This document shows positions 33,195 through 42,003 of a stretch of DNA of 64,000 bases, one piece after another. Every line of letters starts with the position of its first letter. Position 1 is the stretch's first letter. The position numbers and the translations under genes are program-made. The notes beneath the pieces were generated by a model that saw only the letters and a list, made by a program, of their open reading frames with translations, did not search any database and had not been told where the DNA came from. This stretch comes from JAAOIF01 sp965206195 (GTDB lineage Bacteria > Pseudomonadota > Gammaproteobacteria > PS1 > Pseudothioglobaceae): NCBI GenBank assembly GCA_965206195.1, contig CBDBIZ010000011.1, forward strand, positions 62,001-126,000, given 5' to 3'.

Positions 33195-34142
33195 TTATAC
33201 CGAACCAACACAAGATAATAGTAAGGCAATAGCGTCATTTTTGCTAATGCCGCGTGTTTGTGCATCAAAAGTAAGAATAACTCGATGGCGCAACACATCA
33301 AATGCCATGACACGAACATCATCTGGGCTAACAAAATCGCGATTTTGTAAATACGCATAAGCTCGAGCCGTTTTGTCTAGCGCAATACTGGCACGGGTGG
33401 AAGCGCCGTATTCAAATAGGCTTGAGAGTTTTGTGTTGTATTTCTCACCAAATCGAGTGGCTTGTATGATATTGAGTAAATACAACTCAACTTGTTCGTC
33501 CATATGCACGTTAGCTGCCTCTTGTCTTGCCGCAAATAGATCATCGGCTTTTAGCTTTTGTGGAATCTGTGGAATGGTATCGCATTCTGTGCGCAACAAT
33601 TTTAAAACCTTGCTCTCGGTTTCGATACTTGGATAATCCACCTCAGTATGCAGTAAAAATCTATCTAATTGGGCTTCTGATAATTCGTAAGTGCCTTCTT
33701 GTTCAATCGGGTTTTGCGTTGCCATCACTAAAAATAATTCTGCTAATTGATGGGTTTGCCCAGAGACAGTAATTTGACGCTCAGCCATTGCCTCTAATAA
33801 TGCTGATTGTACTTTAGCAGGTGAACGATTAATCTCATCTGCCAAAATAAAATGATTAAAGAGCGGGCCTTTGATAAACTCAAATGCTGAGCTTTGTGCT
33901 TTGTAGATTTGTGCGCCAGTAAGGTCAGAAGGTAGTAAATCAGGGGTAAATTGCACGCGCCCAAGACTTGCTTCAATACCATCGCTGAGTGCTTTAATGG
34001 CTCTGGTTTTGGCAACACCTGGTGGACCTTCTACCAGTAAATGCCCATCACACAACAGAGCAATGAGCATAGTATCGATGAGTTTTTCTTGTCCTAGAAC
34101 CTCGCTATTGAGATAATTAGATAAATTTTTTATGGCTTGCAT
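33195..34142 (-). CDS. moxR: MoxR-family AAA+ ATPase
   Basis: This 315-residue MoxR ATPase has Walker A VEGPPGVAKTRAIKALSDGI, Walker B and following segment FILADEINRSPAKVQSALLE, then MAERQITVSGQTHQL and sensor region NPIEQEGTYELSEAQLDRF. MoxR proteins act as chaperones that remodel or activate partner proteins, here presumably the DUF58/Bat VWA proteins. It is the first gene of the seven-gene operon that ends with batD at 27488. Confidence 0.96.
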   Translation of the reverse strand: MQAIKNLSNYLNSEVLGQEKLIDTMLIALLCDGHLLVEGPPGVAKTRAIKALSDGIEASLGRVQFTPDLLPSDLTGAQIYKAQSSAFEFIKGPLFNHFILADEINRSPAKVQSALLEAMAERQITVSGQTHQLAELFLVMATQNPIEQEGTYELSEAQLDRFLLHTEVDYPSIETESKVLKLLRTECDTIPQIPQKLKADDLFAARQEAANVHMDEQVELYLLNIIQATRFGEKYNTKLSSLFEYGASTRASIALDKTARAYAYLQNRDFVSPDDVRVMAFDVLRHRVILTFDAQTRGISKNDAIALLLSCVGSV

Positions 34143-34191
34143 AAATATAAAACAGATAAAAAATAAAAAAATTTATTCAATGAAGCCAGTA

Positions 34192-34617
34192 TTAAAACGG
34201 CTTAACCACCACCAAAATAATAATAATAACCAATATCAATATTGGAAATTCATTCAACCAACGGTAAAAAATGTGTGTATGGTTATTTTTATCAGCCTTA
34301 AAAATACCCACTAAGTGCCCACAATAAAAATGATAAACAATCAGTAATAACACTAGCAGCAATTTACTATGCAGCCAATATTGCCCTGCATAGGCTTGCC
34401 ATGCATAATCAAGTAATAACCACAAACCCAAAACACTGGCAACCACAAAACTCGGCATCATAATGCCGTAGTAGAGCTTTCGCTCCATTACTTTAAAACG
34501 CTGAATGCTGATTTTATCATCACTCATAGCGTGATAAACGAATAAACGCGGTAGGTAAAACAGCGCTGCAAACCAAGTAATCACGCTAATAATATGAAAC
34601 GCTTTAACCCACAACAT
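34192..34617 (-). CDS. hemJ: Protoporphyrinogen IX oxidase HemJ
   Basis: HemJ oxidises protoporphyrinogen IX in heme synthesis in bacteria without HemG or HemY. The 141-residue membrane protein starts MLWVKAFHIISVITWFAALF, with the conserved His, and continues YLPRLFVYHA. It has four hydrophobic segments and KLLLVLLLIVYHFYCGHLVG near the end, matching the UPF0093/HemJ family in length and layout. It is separated from moxR by 49 bases and may be transcribed with it or alone. Confidence 0.9.
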   Translation of the reverse strand: MLWVKAFHIISVITWFAALFYLPRLFVYHAMSDDKISIQRFKVMERKLYYGIMMPSFVVASVLGLWLLLDYAWQAYAGQYWLHSKLLLVLLLIVYHFYCGHLVGIFKADKNNHTHIFYRWLNEFPILILVIIIILVVVKPF

Positions 34618-34824
34618 TAAACCACTCCGAATACAAACCTAACTCCAAGCTATTATAATAAAATAAATTTGACTTAACCGCTTTATTTTTTAGTAGTGTA
34701 AATTCTTTGCTGTAAACCCAACCACCATATTAAAAAAACGATTGAGATGCTGTAAATTTCCCAGTTATTGTAAAACAATCTGTTTATCTACTATGCTTAT
34801 CACTAATAACAAGAGTGAAACCCG

Positions 34825-34830
34825 TATAAT
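34825..34830 (+). promoter_or_regulatory. Possible -10 box for dxs
   Basis: A perfect TATAAT lies 24 bases before the dxs start codon. No good -35 is visible at the right distance, so the assignment is tentative. Confidence 0.35.
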
Positions 34831-34854
34831 GGTTATTTTTTCTTATTTTTTTGT

Positions 34855-36669
34855 GTGCTCAATTCAATTAATTATCCCCAAGACATTAAACAACTTGAGT
34901 TGAAACAGTTGCAATCTTTAGCGGATGAAATACGCGCTTTTCTAATTAAGAATATTCAAAAAACAGGCGGTCATCTAGCACCCAATTTAGGTACAGTTGA
35001 GCTAACTCTTGCCATGCACTACGTGTTTGATACACCCAATGATAGCTTTGTGTTTGACGTTGGGCATCAGGCCTATACACACAAAATCCTCACAGGTCGC
35101 AAAGACAAAATACACACGTTGCGTAAAAAAGACGGGCTGAGTGGTTTTACCAAGCGTAGCGAAAACAAGCATGACGCTTTTGGTGCAGGACATTCATCCA
35201 CCTCTATCAGTGCTGCACTGGGTATTGCAATCGGCAATCGAATCAACAAAATTGAGTATCAATCCGTTGCTGTGATTGGTGATGGTGCGCTCACGGGCGG
35301 CATGTCATTTGAAGCACTTAATCATGCAGGTGATTCTGATGCAAATTTGCTGATTATTCTTAATGACAACGACATGAGTATTTCAAAAAATGTCGGCGCG
35401 ATGAGTAAATACTTAACCAAATTAATTTCTGGTAAAGTGTATTCGACTATGAAAAGTAAATCTCTGGGTTTTTTGGAAAAATTACCAAAAATTCATGAAT
35501 TTGCTAAGCGCTCAGAAGAGCATCTCAAGGGCATGGTGTTGCCAAGCACTTTGTTTGAAGAATTAAATATTGATTATTTTGGACCAATTGATGGACATGA
35601 CTTGCCACTACTTGTCAAAACTTTGCAAAATCTCAAACAACTAAAAATGCCGCGCTTGTTGCATATTATTACCAAAAAAGGCTATGGATTAGAAAGCGCT
35701 GAAAACGACCCTTGCAAATTCCACGGCGTCGCCCCCGCCTCAACAAATAATTCTACATTGCCTAGTTATAGCCAAGTTTTTGGCAAGTGGCTGCTTAATA
35801 CCGCCAAGAATGACTCAAAACTGATAGCCATTACTCCAGCAATGGGTACAGGCTCTGGCATGAGTGAATTTGAAGTTAATTTTCCCCAGCAATATTTTGA
35901 TGTAGGCATTGCTGAGCAACATGCCATCACTTTTGCTGGCGGACTTGCAACAAAGGGTTTCAAGCCGATAGTTGCTATTTATTCAACTTTCTTACAACGC
36001 GGTTATGACCAGCTAATTCATGACATTGCCTTGCAAAATCTAAGCGTGGTTTTTGCTATTGACCGTGCTGGGCTGGTGGGTAGCGATGGAGCGACCCATG
36101 CAGGATGTTTTGATTTGAGCTTTCTTCGCTGCATTCCTAATTTGGTAATTATGGCACCCAGTAATGCTGCGCAAATGTATCAAATGCTAAACACTGCTTA
36201 TCAATTAAACAGTCCTGTTTGTGTACGCTATCCACGAGGTTTGGCAACTAACGAGCATTACACCTCAGATACAGCTTTAGAAATTGGCAAAGGAGAAGTG
36301 GTTAAAACTGGGCACAAAATTGCCATTTTTGCCTTTGGTACTATGCTCGAACAAGCACTTGCTGCGGGATTAGAACTTGAGGCAACGGTAGTTGATATGC
36401 GCTTCGTTAAGCCGTTGGATATAACGATAATTACCAAACTAGCACAATCACATAATCAACTCATTTCCATTGAAGACAATGCAATAATAGGTGGAGCAGG
36501 TAGTGCAATTGGTGAGTACTTACACCAACAAAATATTAACACCTCTTTGGTCGTACTAGGACTGCCAGATGAGTTTACCGAACAAGGAACACAACATGAG
36601 CTATATGCCTTATATGGACTGGATAAACATGGCATTATTGATGCTGCCAATTCAGCAAAGACCAAATAA
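34855..36669 (+). CDS. dxs: 1-deoxy-D-xylulose-5-phosphate synthase
   Basis: Dxs uses thiamine diphosphate to condense pyruvate and glyceraldehyde-3-phosphate, the first step of the MEP isoprenoid pathway. In the 604-residue protein the ThDP site is GDGALTGGMSFEALNHAG with following NDNDMSIS. The catalytic Glu lies in YFDVGIAEQHAITFAGGLA, and the C-terminal transketolase domain has VVDMRFVKPLDI. Start GTG 34855; no strong ribosome site is seen. ispG, another MEP-pathway gene, lies about 500 bases away on the other strand. Confidence 0.96.
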   Translation: MLNSINYPQDIKQLELKQLQSLADEIRAFLIKNIQKTGGHLAPNLGTVELTLAMHYVFDTPNDSFVFDVGHQAYTHKILTGRKDKIHTLRKKDGLSGFTKRSENKHDAFGAGHSSTSISAALGIAIGNRINKIEYQSVAVIGDGALTGGMSFEALNHAGDSDANLLIILNDNDMSISKNVGAMSKYLTKLISGKVYSTMKSKSLGFLEKLPKIHEFAKRSEEHLKGMVLPSTLFEELNIDYFGPIDGHDLPLLVKTLQNLKQLKMPRLLHIITKKGYGLESAENDPCKFHGVAPASTNNSTLPSYSQVFGKWLLNTAKNDSKLIAITPAMGTGSGMSEFEVNFPQQYFDVGIAEQHAITFAGGLATKGFKPIVAIYSTFLQRGYDQLIHDIALQNLSVVFAIDRAGLVGSDGATHAGCFDLSFLRCIPNLVIMAPSNAAQMYQMLNTAYQLNSPVCVRYPRGLATNEHYTSDTALEIGKGEVVKTGHKIAIFAFGTMLEQALAAGLELEATVVDMRFVKPLDITIITKLAQSHNQLISIEDNAIIGGAGSAIGEYLHQQNINTSLVVLGLPDEFTEQGTQHELYALYGLDKHGIIDAANSAKTK

Positions 36670-37163
36670 TGAAAAAACTCCTAAAATATTATAGTCCAAA
36701 CCCAGAGACACTAAAAAATCATAAATACTTGAGTTGGTTAGGTAATCATTTACATGCGCCAAGTCTATGGAATTTCAACAGAAAATCTATTTCCAAAGCT
36801 TTTGCTATTGGTTTATTTTGTGCTTTTATGCCGGTTCCATTTCAAATGCTACTGGCAGCACCCGGTGCTGTTATTTTTTCTGCCAACCTACCCATCTCAG
36901 TTGCATTGGTATGGATTAGCAATCCTATTACCATAACACCTATTTTTTATGGTTGCTATAAACTCGGTGCTTGGCTACTGGACACAAACATAGAGCAAGA
37001 TTTTGTCATGTCTTTGGAATATGTTTGGGCAGTGTTTGGTGTCATTTGGCAGCCTTTTTTATTGGGTTGTTTCGTGGTTGCCAGCATCAGTGCTTTTATT
37101 GGATACTGGACAATTCAACTACTCTATCAACTGAAGGCTTATAGACGAATACGCCAGCGTTAG
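36669..37163 (+). CDS. DUF2062 membrane protein
   Basis: This 164-residue protein has the DUF2062 pattern. A charged N-terminus is followed by LWNFNRKSISKAFAIGLFCA, FMPVPFQMLLAAPGAVIFSA and a central Asn/Pro-rich motif WISNPITITPIFYGCYKLG, with three or four membrane segments. It overlaps the dxs stop by one base (TAATG) and is convergent with ispG with a 4-base overlap. DUF2062 proteins are of unknown function and are sometimes linked to envelope polysaccharide genes. Confidence 0.85.
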   Translation: MKKLLKYYSPNPETLKNHKYLSWLGNHLHAPSLWNFNRKSISKAFAIGLFCAFMPVPFQMLLAAPGAVIFSANLPISVALVWISNPITITPIFYGCYKLGAWLLDTNIEQDFVMSLEYVWAVFGVIWQPFLLGCFVVASISAFIGYWTIQLLYQLKAYRRIRQR

Positions 37164-38257
37164 ATTTGCTCTAGCATCAGACCTGAGTTCTTTAGTTGTT
37201 GACGTACTTGCATTTCAAGTTCGTCAACTAACGCTACATTATCCACTTTAGAATGCGTTTTCCCATTAACATAAAGCAAATTTGGACTACCGCCAATCAA
37301 GCCCACAGACACTTCTTTGGCTTCACCCGGTCCATTCACCACACAACCAATTACTGCCACATCAATCGGGTCAACAACATCTTCAAGACGAGATTCAAGC
37401 TCGTTTACTACTGAAATTACATCAAATTTTTGTCGTGAGCAAGATGGGCAAGCAATCAAATTAACCCCTTTTTTGCGTAAATGCAATGACTTTAAAATAT
37501 CAAAACCGACCTTAACCTCGTCCACTGGATCGGATGCTAACGACACACGAATACTATCGCCAATTCCTTCTGAGAGCAACAAGCCTAATCCAATAGATGA
37601 TTTAACCGCGCCTGCTCTAAATGAGCCAGCCTCGGTAATACCTAAATGTAGTGGATTGTCAATTTGCGCAGCAAGTTGCTTGTAAGCAAATACCGTCATA
37701 AAAATCTCAGAAGCCTTGAGTGAAACCTTAAAATTATCAAAATTTAGCCGATCTAAAATATCAATATGCCTAAACGCCGATTCCACCATCGCCTCAGGCG
37801 TGGGTTCGGTGTATTTTTTTTGCAAATCTTTTTCTAGCGAGCCGGCATTCACGCCGACACGAATAGGAATGTTATTCGTTTTTGCCGAAGCAACTACTTC
37901 GCGCACCCGATCCTCTCGACCAATATTGCCAGGGTTAATGCGTAGGCAGTCTGCGCCATATTCTGCCACTTTAAGTGCAATTTTATAATCAAAATGAATA
38001 TCGGTAATCAGCGGAATATTAACTTGTTTTTTAATGGCTTTAAAGGCTTCAGCCGCTGCCATGGTTGGTATAGAAACACGCGCTAAATCAGCCCCAGCAG
38101 CTTGAATGGCGTTAATCTGTTTAACCGTTGCTTGAATATCACAAGTCTCAGTATTGGTCATGCTTTGCACTGAAATCGGTGCATCACCACCAATAGCTAC
38201 ATCACCTACAAAAATTTGTCTGGATTTTCTTCTACTAATGGTATGTACGGACTTCAT
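37160..38257 (-). CDS. ispG: 4-hydroxy-3-methylbut-2-en-1-yl diphosphate synthase
   Basis: IspG is the [4Fe-4S] enzyme that converts MEcPP to HMBPP in the MEP pathway. In the 365-residue protein the N-terminal barrel starts with GDVAIGGDAPISVQSMTNTE. The cluster ligands are in IACPSCSRQKF and VIGCVVNGPGEAKEV. The length fits the short bacterial form. It follows a small membrane protein gene on the same strand without a gap, and rlmN before that, an order common in gammaproteobacteria (rlmN, a pilF/rodZ-type gene, then ispG). Confidence 0.96.
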   Translation of the reverse strand: MKSVHTISRRKSRQIFVGDVAIGGDAPISVQSMTNTETCDIQATVKQINAIQAAGADLARVSIPTMAAAEAFKAIKKQVNIPLITDIHFDYKIALKVAEYGADCLRINPGNIGREDRVREVVASAKTNNIPIRVGVNAGSLEKDLQKKYTEPTPEAMVESAFRHIDILDRLNFDNFKVSLKASEIFMTVFAYKQLAAQIDNPLHLGITEAGSFRAGAVKSSIGLGLLLSEGIGDSIRVSLASDPVDEVKVGFDILKSLHLRKKGVNLIACPSCSRQKFDVISVVNELESRLEDVVDPIDVAVIGCVVNGPGEAKEVSVGLIGGSPNLLYVNGKTHSKVDNVALVDELEMQVRQQLKNSGLMLEQI

Positions 38258-38520
38258 TAAGGTTTGTGAATGAGTAATAATTCGTCTAAATTTTCTAAAA
38301 TTTCAGGTGCTTTTTTCTTAATTTTCACGGGTTTTATGGGCTCAACAACCTCAACTTGTGGTTTGCTAATAATGATGCGCACTGGATTAGCCTTCTGTGG
38401 GTTGTTCTTAGAATCAAAATACCAAATAACAACACCCAAAATAAGCAACAATAAAATCCAATGCTTAGGCTTGATTTTATTTTTTCTCTTCTGAGGGTAA
38501 TAATCAATGCTGTCTCTCAT
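38257..38520 (-). CDS. Small single-span membrane protein between rlmN and ispG
   Basis: The 87-residue product has a basic N-terminus, one membrane segment (HWILLLLILGVVIWYFDSKN) and a proline- and valine-rich exterior tail (KPQVEVVEPIKPVKIKKKAP). In many gammaproteobacteria the slot between rlmN and ispG holds pilF and rodZ. This protein has the single span expected of RodZ but lacks its helix-turn-helix domain, so it could be a drastically reduced RodZ or an unrelated gene. It overlaps rlmN by 17 bases. Confidence 0.6.
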   Translation of the reverse strand: MRDSIDYYPQKRKNKIKPKHWILLLLILGVVIWYFDSKNNPQKANPVRIIISKPQVEVVEPIKPVKIKKKAPEILENLDELLLIHKP

Positions 38521-39577
38521 AATTTGTTCTTTTGGTTTTATCCATCACTTGCCCAGCTAATTGGCCACAAGCCGCATCGACATCTTGCCCACGACTTCGC
38601 CGAGTCATAGTGCGAATGCCATGTTTAAATAAAATATCTTGAAAACTTTTAATTGTAGTCTCTTTTGAAGTAGTGTAGAGACTTTTAGGAAATGGATTAA
38701 AGGGAATTAAATTGACTTTAGCGCTCATGTTTTTTAACAATTGCGCCAATTGCTCTGCCTGCCGAACACTATCATTCACCCCTGCCAACATCACGTATTC
38801 AAACAAAATATGCCTGTCTTGTGTACCTGCAATTAGGTAGTTTTGACATGCTGCCATGAGTGTTTTGATTGGGTATTTTTGGTTAATTGGTACCAATTCA
38901 TCACGCAATTTATCGTCAGCTGCATGTAGTGAAATCGCCAAACTCACGGGCGTTGTGTCTGCCATACGTAGTAGTGCTGGCACAACTCCTGAGGTAGAAA
39001 TCGTCACTCTGCGTCTAGATAATCCAAATGCCAAGTCATCCAACAACAAATCACAAGCATCGTACACAGGTTTCTCATTTAGCAAAGGCTCACCCATGCC
39101 CATAAATACCACATTAGAAATACGCTTATCTTTAGCACGTAAATATTGCCCAGCAATCACCACTTGAGCAATAATCTCAGCCGTTGAGAGGTTACGATTA
39201 AAACCTTGTGCACCCGTTGAGCAAAAACTACAAGCTAGCGCACATCCCACTTGCGAGGAAATACATAATGTACCACGCTCTTTTTCAGGAATATAAACGG
39301 TTTCAATATGATTATTTTGACCCAAATCAATTACCCATTTAATCACCCCATCAAGTGCGTGATTTTGTTTGGAAATCTTGGGTAATGCTAATGTTGCCAC
39401 CTCATTCAAGCGTATTCTCAAAGGTTTGCTCAAATTTAGCATCTTATTAAAATCAAACTCATGCTGATGATAAACCCACTGCATCAATTGCTTGGCACGA
39501 TAAGGTTTTTCACCTAATTCAGCAAAAAAAACATTTAACTGATCTTGGGTCAGTCCAAATAAATTTTTTTTACTCAT
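38504..39577 (-). CDS. rlmN: 23S rRNA and tRNA adenine-C2 methyltransferase RlmN
   Basis: RlmN is a radical-SAM enzyme that methylates A2503 of 23S rRNA and A37 of some tRNAs. The 357-residue protein has the cluster motif CALACSFCSTGAQGFNRNLS (Cys-x3-Cys-x2-Cys) and the SAM region VFMGMGEPLLNEKPVYDACD. The C-terminal SRGQDVDAACGQLAG holds the catalytic Cys. The N-terminal domain (GEKPYRAKQLMQWVYHQHEF) is also typical. It ends in the next gene by overlap. Confidence 0.97.
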   Translation of the reverse strand: MSKKNLFGLTQDQLNVFFAELGEKPYRAKQLMQWVYHQHEFDFNKMLNLSKPLRIRLNEVATLALPKISKQNHALDGVIKWVIDLGQNNHIETVYIPEKERGTLCISSQVGCALACSFCSTGAQGFNRNLSTAEIIAQVVIAGQYLRAKDKRISNVVFMGMGEPLLNEKPVYDACDLLLDDLAFGLSRRRVTISTSGVVPALLRMADTTPVSLAISLHAADDKLRDELVPINQKYPIKTLMAACQNYLIAGTQDRHILFEYVMLAGVNDSVRQAEQLAQLLKNMSAKVNLIPFNPFPKSLYTTSKETTIKSFQDILFKHGIRTMTRRSRGQDVDAACGQLAGQVMDKTKRTNYERQH

Positions 39578-39601
39578 GGATAATTATTCGCACTAAAAAG
39601 T

Positions 39602-40042
39602 TTATCTAGTTCTGGGGCAAACACCACCTTTACCAAAAAAATATTCAATTTCAATCGCGGCGTTTTCTAACGAGTCAGAACCGTGCACAGCATTTTCGTC
39701 TAGCGACTTTGCAAAATCTGCACGAATCGTACCTGCATCAGCCTCTTTTGGATCAGTTGCGCCCATAATTTCGCGGTGCTTAGCCACGGCATTTTCTCCT
39801 TCTAATACTTGCACCATAACTGGGCCTGAAGTCATAAACTCAACCAACTCATTGTAAAAAGGACGAGCCTTGTGCACTGCATAAAAACCACCAGCCAAAT
39901 CAGCGTCTAAGTGCAACATTTTTGCTGCCACAATTTTAAAGCCAGCTGCCTCAAAACGAGAATAAATTTGACCGATTATGTTTTTTGCGACGGCATCTGG
40001 CTTAATAATTGATAAAGTACGTTGTGTAAGTTTATGCTTCAT
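39602..40042 (-). CDS. ndk: Nucleoside diphosphate kinase
   Basis: Ndk equalises nucleoside triphosphate pools by passing phosphate through a His. In the 146-residue protein, RTLSIIKPDAVAKNIIGQIY is the N-terminal signature and NAVHGSDSLENAAIEIEYFF carries the catalytic His in the usual NAVHGSDS motif. The end, GKGGVCPRTR, is typical in position. It is 24 bases upstream of rlmN on the same strand, and ndk-rlmN is a common gene order. Confidence 0.97.
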   Translation of the reverse strand: MKHKLTQRTLSIIKPDAVAKNIIGQIYSRFEAAGFKIVAAKMLHLDADLAGGFYAVHKARPFYNELVEFMTSGPVMVQVLEGENAVAKHREIMGATDPKEADAGTIRADFAKSLDENAVHGSDSLENAAIEIEYFFGKGGVCPRTR

Positions 40043-40138
40043 TTATGCTTCATTTGATAACTAAAAAATTGGAGGCTATTTTACTGAAATTATAATCAAT
40101 AACAGTCAATATAAGCGAATTTTGCTAAAATACTGCAT

Positions 40139-40165
40139 AAAAAAACACCCTAAGGTGTTTTTTTA
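40139..40165. terminator. Intrinsic terminator near ndk and HU
   Basis: The hairpin AACACC-CTAA-GGTGTT is preceded by A7 and followed by T7, so it works in both directions. It sits downstream of the HU gene on the minus strand and would end that transcript before ndk. Confidence 0.8.
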
Positions 40166-40232
40166 AAAAATAAATGAAAGAGTTTAACCAGTTAGAACCC
40201 TTAAATATAAATCAATATACGATAATACACAA

Positions 40233-40505
40233 TTAATTTACCGCATCTTTAAGTGCTTTTCCTGCCTTAAAAGCAGCCACTTTGGAGGCAGCAATCTGAA
40301 TGCTTGCACCTGTTTGTGGATTACGACCTGTGCGCGCTGCACGATCTCTAACAACAAAACTGCCAAAACCGGTTAATTGTACACTATTGCCACTTGCCAT
40401 AGCAGAGGCGATTGCATCCGTAGTTGCATTTAATGCACGAGATGCATCTGCTTTCGAAAGATTTGTCGCTGATGCAATTGCATCAATTAATTCTGATTTA
40501 TTCAT
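40233..40505 (-). CDS. hup: HU-family DNA-binding protein
   Basis: The 90-residue histone-like protein starts MNKSELIDAIASATNLSKAD. It has the DNA-binding arm VQLTGFGSFVVRDRAARTGR, followed by NPQTGASIQIAASKVAAFKAG. HU bends DNA and shapes the nucleoid. The sequence fits HU rather than IHF because it lacks the IHF-specific residues at the arm tip, but the distinction by eye is not absolute. It has its own terminator downstream. Confidence 0.93.
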   Translation of the reverse strand: MNKSELIDAIASATNLSKADASRALNATTDAIASAMASGNSVQLTGFGSFVVRDRAARTGRNPQTGASIQIAASKVAAFKAGKALKDAVN

Positions 40506-40703
40506 TTTTTCCCCTTTGTAAGTGTTGTATAAAAATACTAAATGTTTAGTAACGTAAAAAAGCGAAAAAAATGAAAAAACTACACCGTATTAATTATGAG
40601 GCTTAATCATTTGTTGCTAGCCTTCAACACTTAGTACGCTTTATTATAAAGAAATATTGAACCTGTATCAACAAATTACAAAAAATATCTGTGCCTTTGA
40701 TAT

Positions 40704-41183
40704 TCATCTATTATGCTCTTTTAGTGCTCTTTGCTTATCTCTTTGCCAATCCTTAGTTTTGATGTCTTGACGCTTATCAAAAGCCCGCTTACCTTTAGCG
40801 ATGCCAATTTCCAATTTAACCCTACCTCGAAGCCAATACAATTTAAGTGGTACAACTGTAGCACCTTTTTGGTTGATTTTGTCTTTAATGCGGTTAATTT
40901 CCAAACGATTAAGCAGCAATTTTCGCATGCGGGTTGGATCTGCAACTATATGTGTGGACGCGTATTTGAGTGGGGACACGTGAGCACCAAATAAAAACAA
41001 TTCATCATTTTTCAAAATCACATAACTTTCCTTAATTTGTACTTTATTATCACGCAAACTTTTTACTTCCCAGCCCTCTAAACTTAAGCCAGCTTCTAGG
41101 GATTGTTCGATAAAATAGTCGTGCCTGGCCTTTTTATTAAGGGCAATTGTATTTGAATTTGTTGCTTTAGATTTTTTACCCAT
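40704..41183 (-). CDS. smpB: SsrA-binding protein SmpB
   Basis: SmpB binds tmRNA and brings it to stalled ribosomes. The 159-residue protein has the standard features: NKKARHDYFIEQSLEAGLSL, EGWEVKSLRDNKVQIKESYV and LLLNRLEINRIKDKINQKGA, plus a basic C-terminal tail (RQDIKTKDWQRDKQRALKEH). It is divergent from ratA, the usual arrangement in gammaproteobacteria. The tmRNA gene ssrA is not seen in the neighbouring sequence. Confidence 0.97.
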   Translation of the reverse strand: MGKKSKATNSNTIALNKKARHDYFIEQSLEAGLSLEGWEVKSLRDNKVQIKESYVILKNDELFLFGAHVSPLKYASTHIVADPTRMRKLLLNRLEINRIKDKINQKGATVVPLKLYWLRGRVKLEIGIAKGKRAFDKRQDIKTKDWQRDKQRALKEHNR

Positions 41184-41201
41184 TTTTTTAAAAGGCTTGT
41201 T

Positions 41202-41645
41202 ATGCCCAGACCTCTACATCATATCTCTAAAAGTGCAATTGTGCCTTATTCAGCTGAACAAATGTATCGGCTGGTAAATCAAATTAACGACTATCCAACA
41301 TTTTTGCACTGGTGCTCAAACGCCACTATTTTAAATCAAACTGAATGCCAAATGACAGCCTCAGTCAAAATCAGTAAAGGTATTTTCAATCAAAATTTTA
41401 CCACCATTAACACCTTGACACCCAATCAACGTATCGACATAACCTTAAAAGATGGGCCTTTTGAACGACTCAATGGTGCTTGGATTTTTACCCGATTAAA
41501 CGATAAGACTTGCAAAATAGAGTTACAGTTAGCGTTTAATTTCTCATCAAAATTAATGGATATTTCCATTGCACCAATTTTTACTAATATCGCCAATTCA
41601 CAACTAGATAACTTTATCAATCAAGCCAAAGTCGTCTATGGGTAG
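41202..41645 (+). CDS. ratA: RatA-like START-domain protein
   Basis: The 147-residue protein has a single START/polyketide-cyclase fold. Its start SKSAIVPYSAEQMYRLVNQI, then NDYPTFLHWCSNATIL, matches RatA/Coq10-type proteins that bind ubiquinone. E. coli RatA was also described as a toxin that blocks 70S assembly, a role that is debated. It is divergent from smpB, 18 bases apart, so the two share a promoter region. The downstream 119-residue gene overlaps it by 8 bases. Confidence 0.88.
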   Translation: MPRPLHHISKSAIVPYSAEQMYRLVNQINDYPTFLHWCSNATILNQTECQMTASVKISKGIFNQNFTTINTLTPNQRIDITLKDGPFERLNGAWIFTRLNDKTCKIELQLAFNFSSKLMDISIAPIFTNIANSQLDNFINQAKVVYG

Positions 41646-41997
41646 TCTATATCTATTTAATCAATCCTATGGCATATTATGCCAATTTAGTGCTAAGGAT
41701 AGCAATCTATCCAATTATATTGACATCAAAAACATCTATCCAGCAGGGTGTTTAGATAAAAACTTAAAAGACTTAACTAAGCCCACTAAAACAAAAATTA
41801 TCTTCTCGCCTCAATGGCTTTGGACACGCAACCTGTCGATTCGAATTAGAGAAAATACCCCCATTTCATGGATTGAGCTTAAGCATCAGCGAGGACAAAA
41901 ACCGTCAATTCAAGCGCATGAGTCTATGTTGGCTTTTCAATACTCAGGCTTATTAGAACCCAAATTGGCGATTAGCGATTACCAACACTTAAATTAG
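41638..41997 (+). CDS. Hypothetical protein coupled to ratA
   Basis: This 119-residue protein starts MGSLYLFNQSYGILCQFSAK and continues with IIFSPQWLWTRNLSIRIREN. I see no known family. In many gammaproteobacteria ratA is followed by rnfH, a small ubiquitin-like protein, but this sequence lacks that pattern. It overlaps ratA by 8 bases and ends 6 bases before the DUF455 gene, so it belongs to a three-gene unit. It has no signal peptide or membrane segment. Confidence 0.6.
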   Translation: MGSLYLFNQSYGILCQFSAKDSNLSNYIDIKNIYPAGCLDKNLKDLTKPTKTKIIFSPQWLWTRNLSIRIRENTPISWIELKHQRGQKPSIQAHESMLAFQYSGLLEPKLAISDYQHLN

Positions 41998-42003
41998 GTT
42001 GTT

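Noticed and set aside
40506..40703. tRNA or tmRNA gene near smpB
   Set aside because: I saw no cloverleaf, no T-loop consensus and no CCA end in this or other intergenic gaps.
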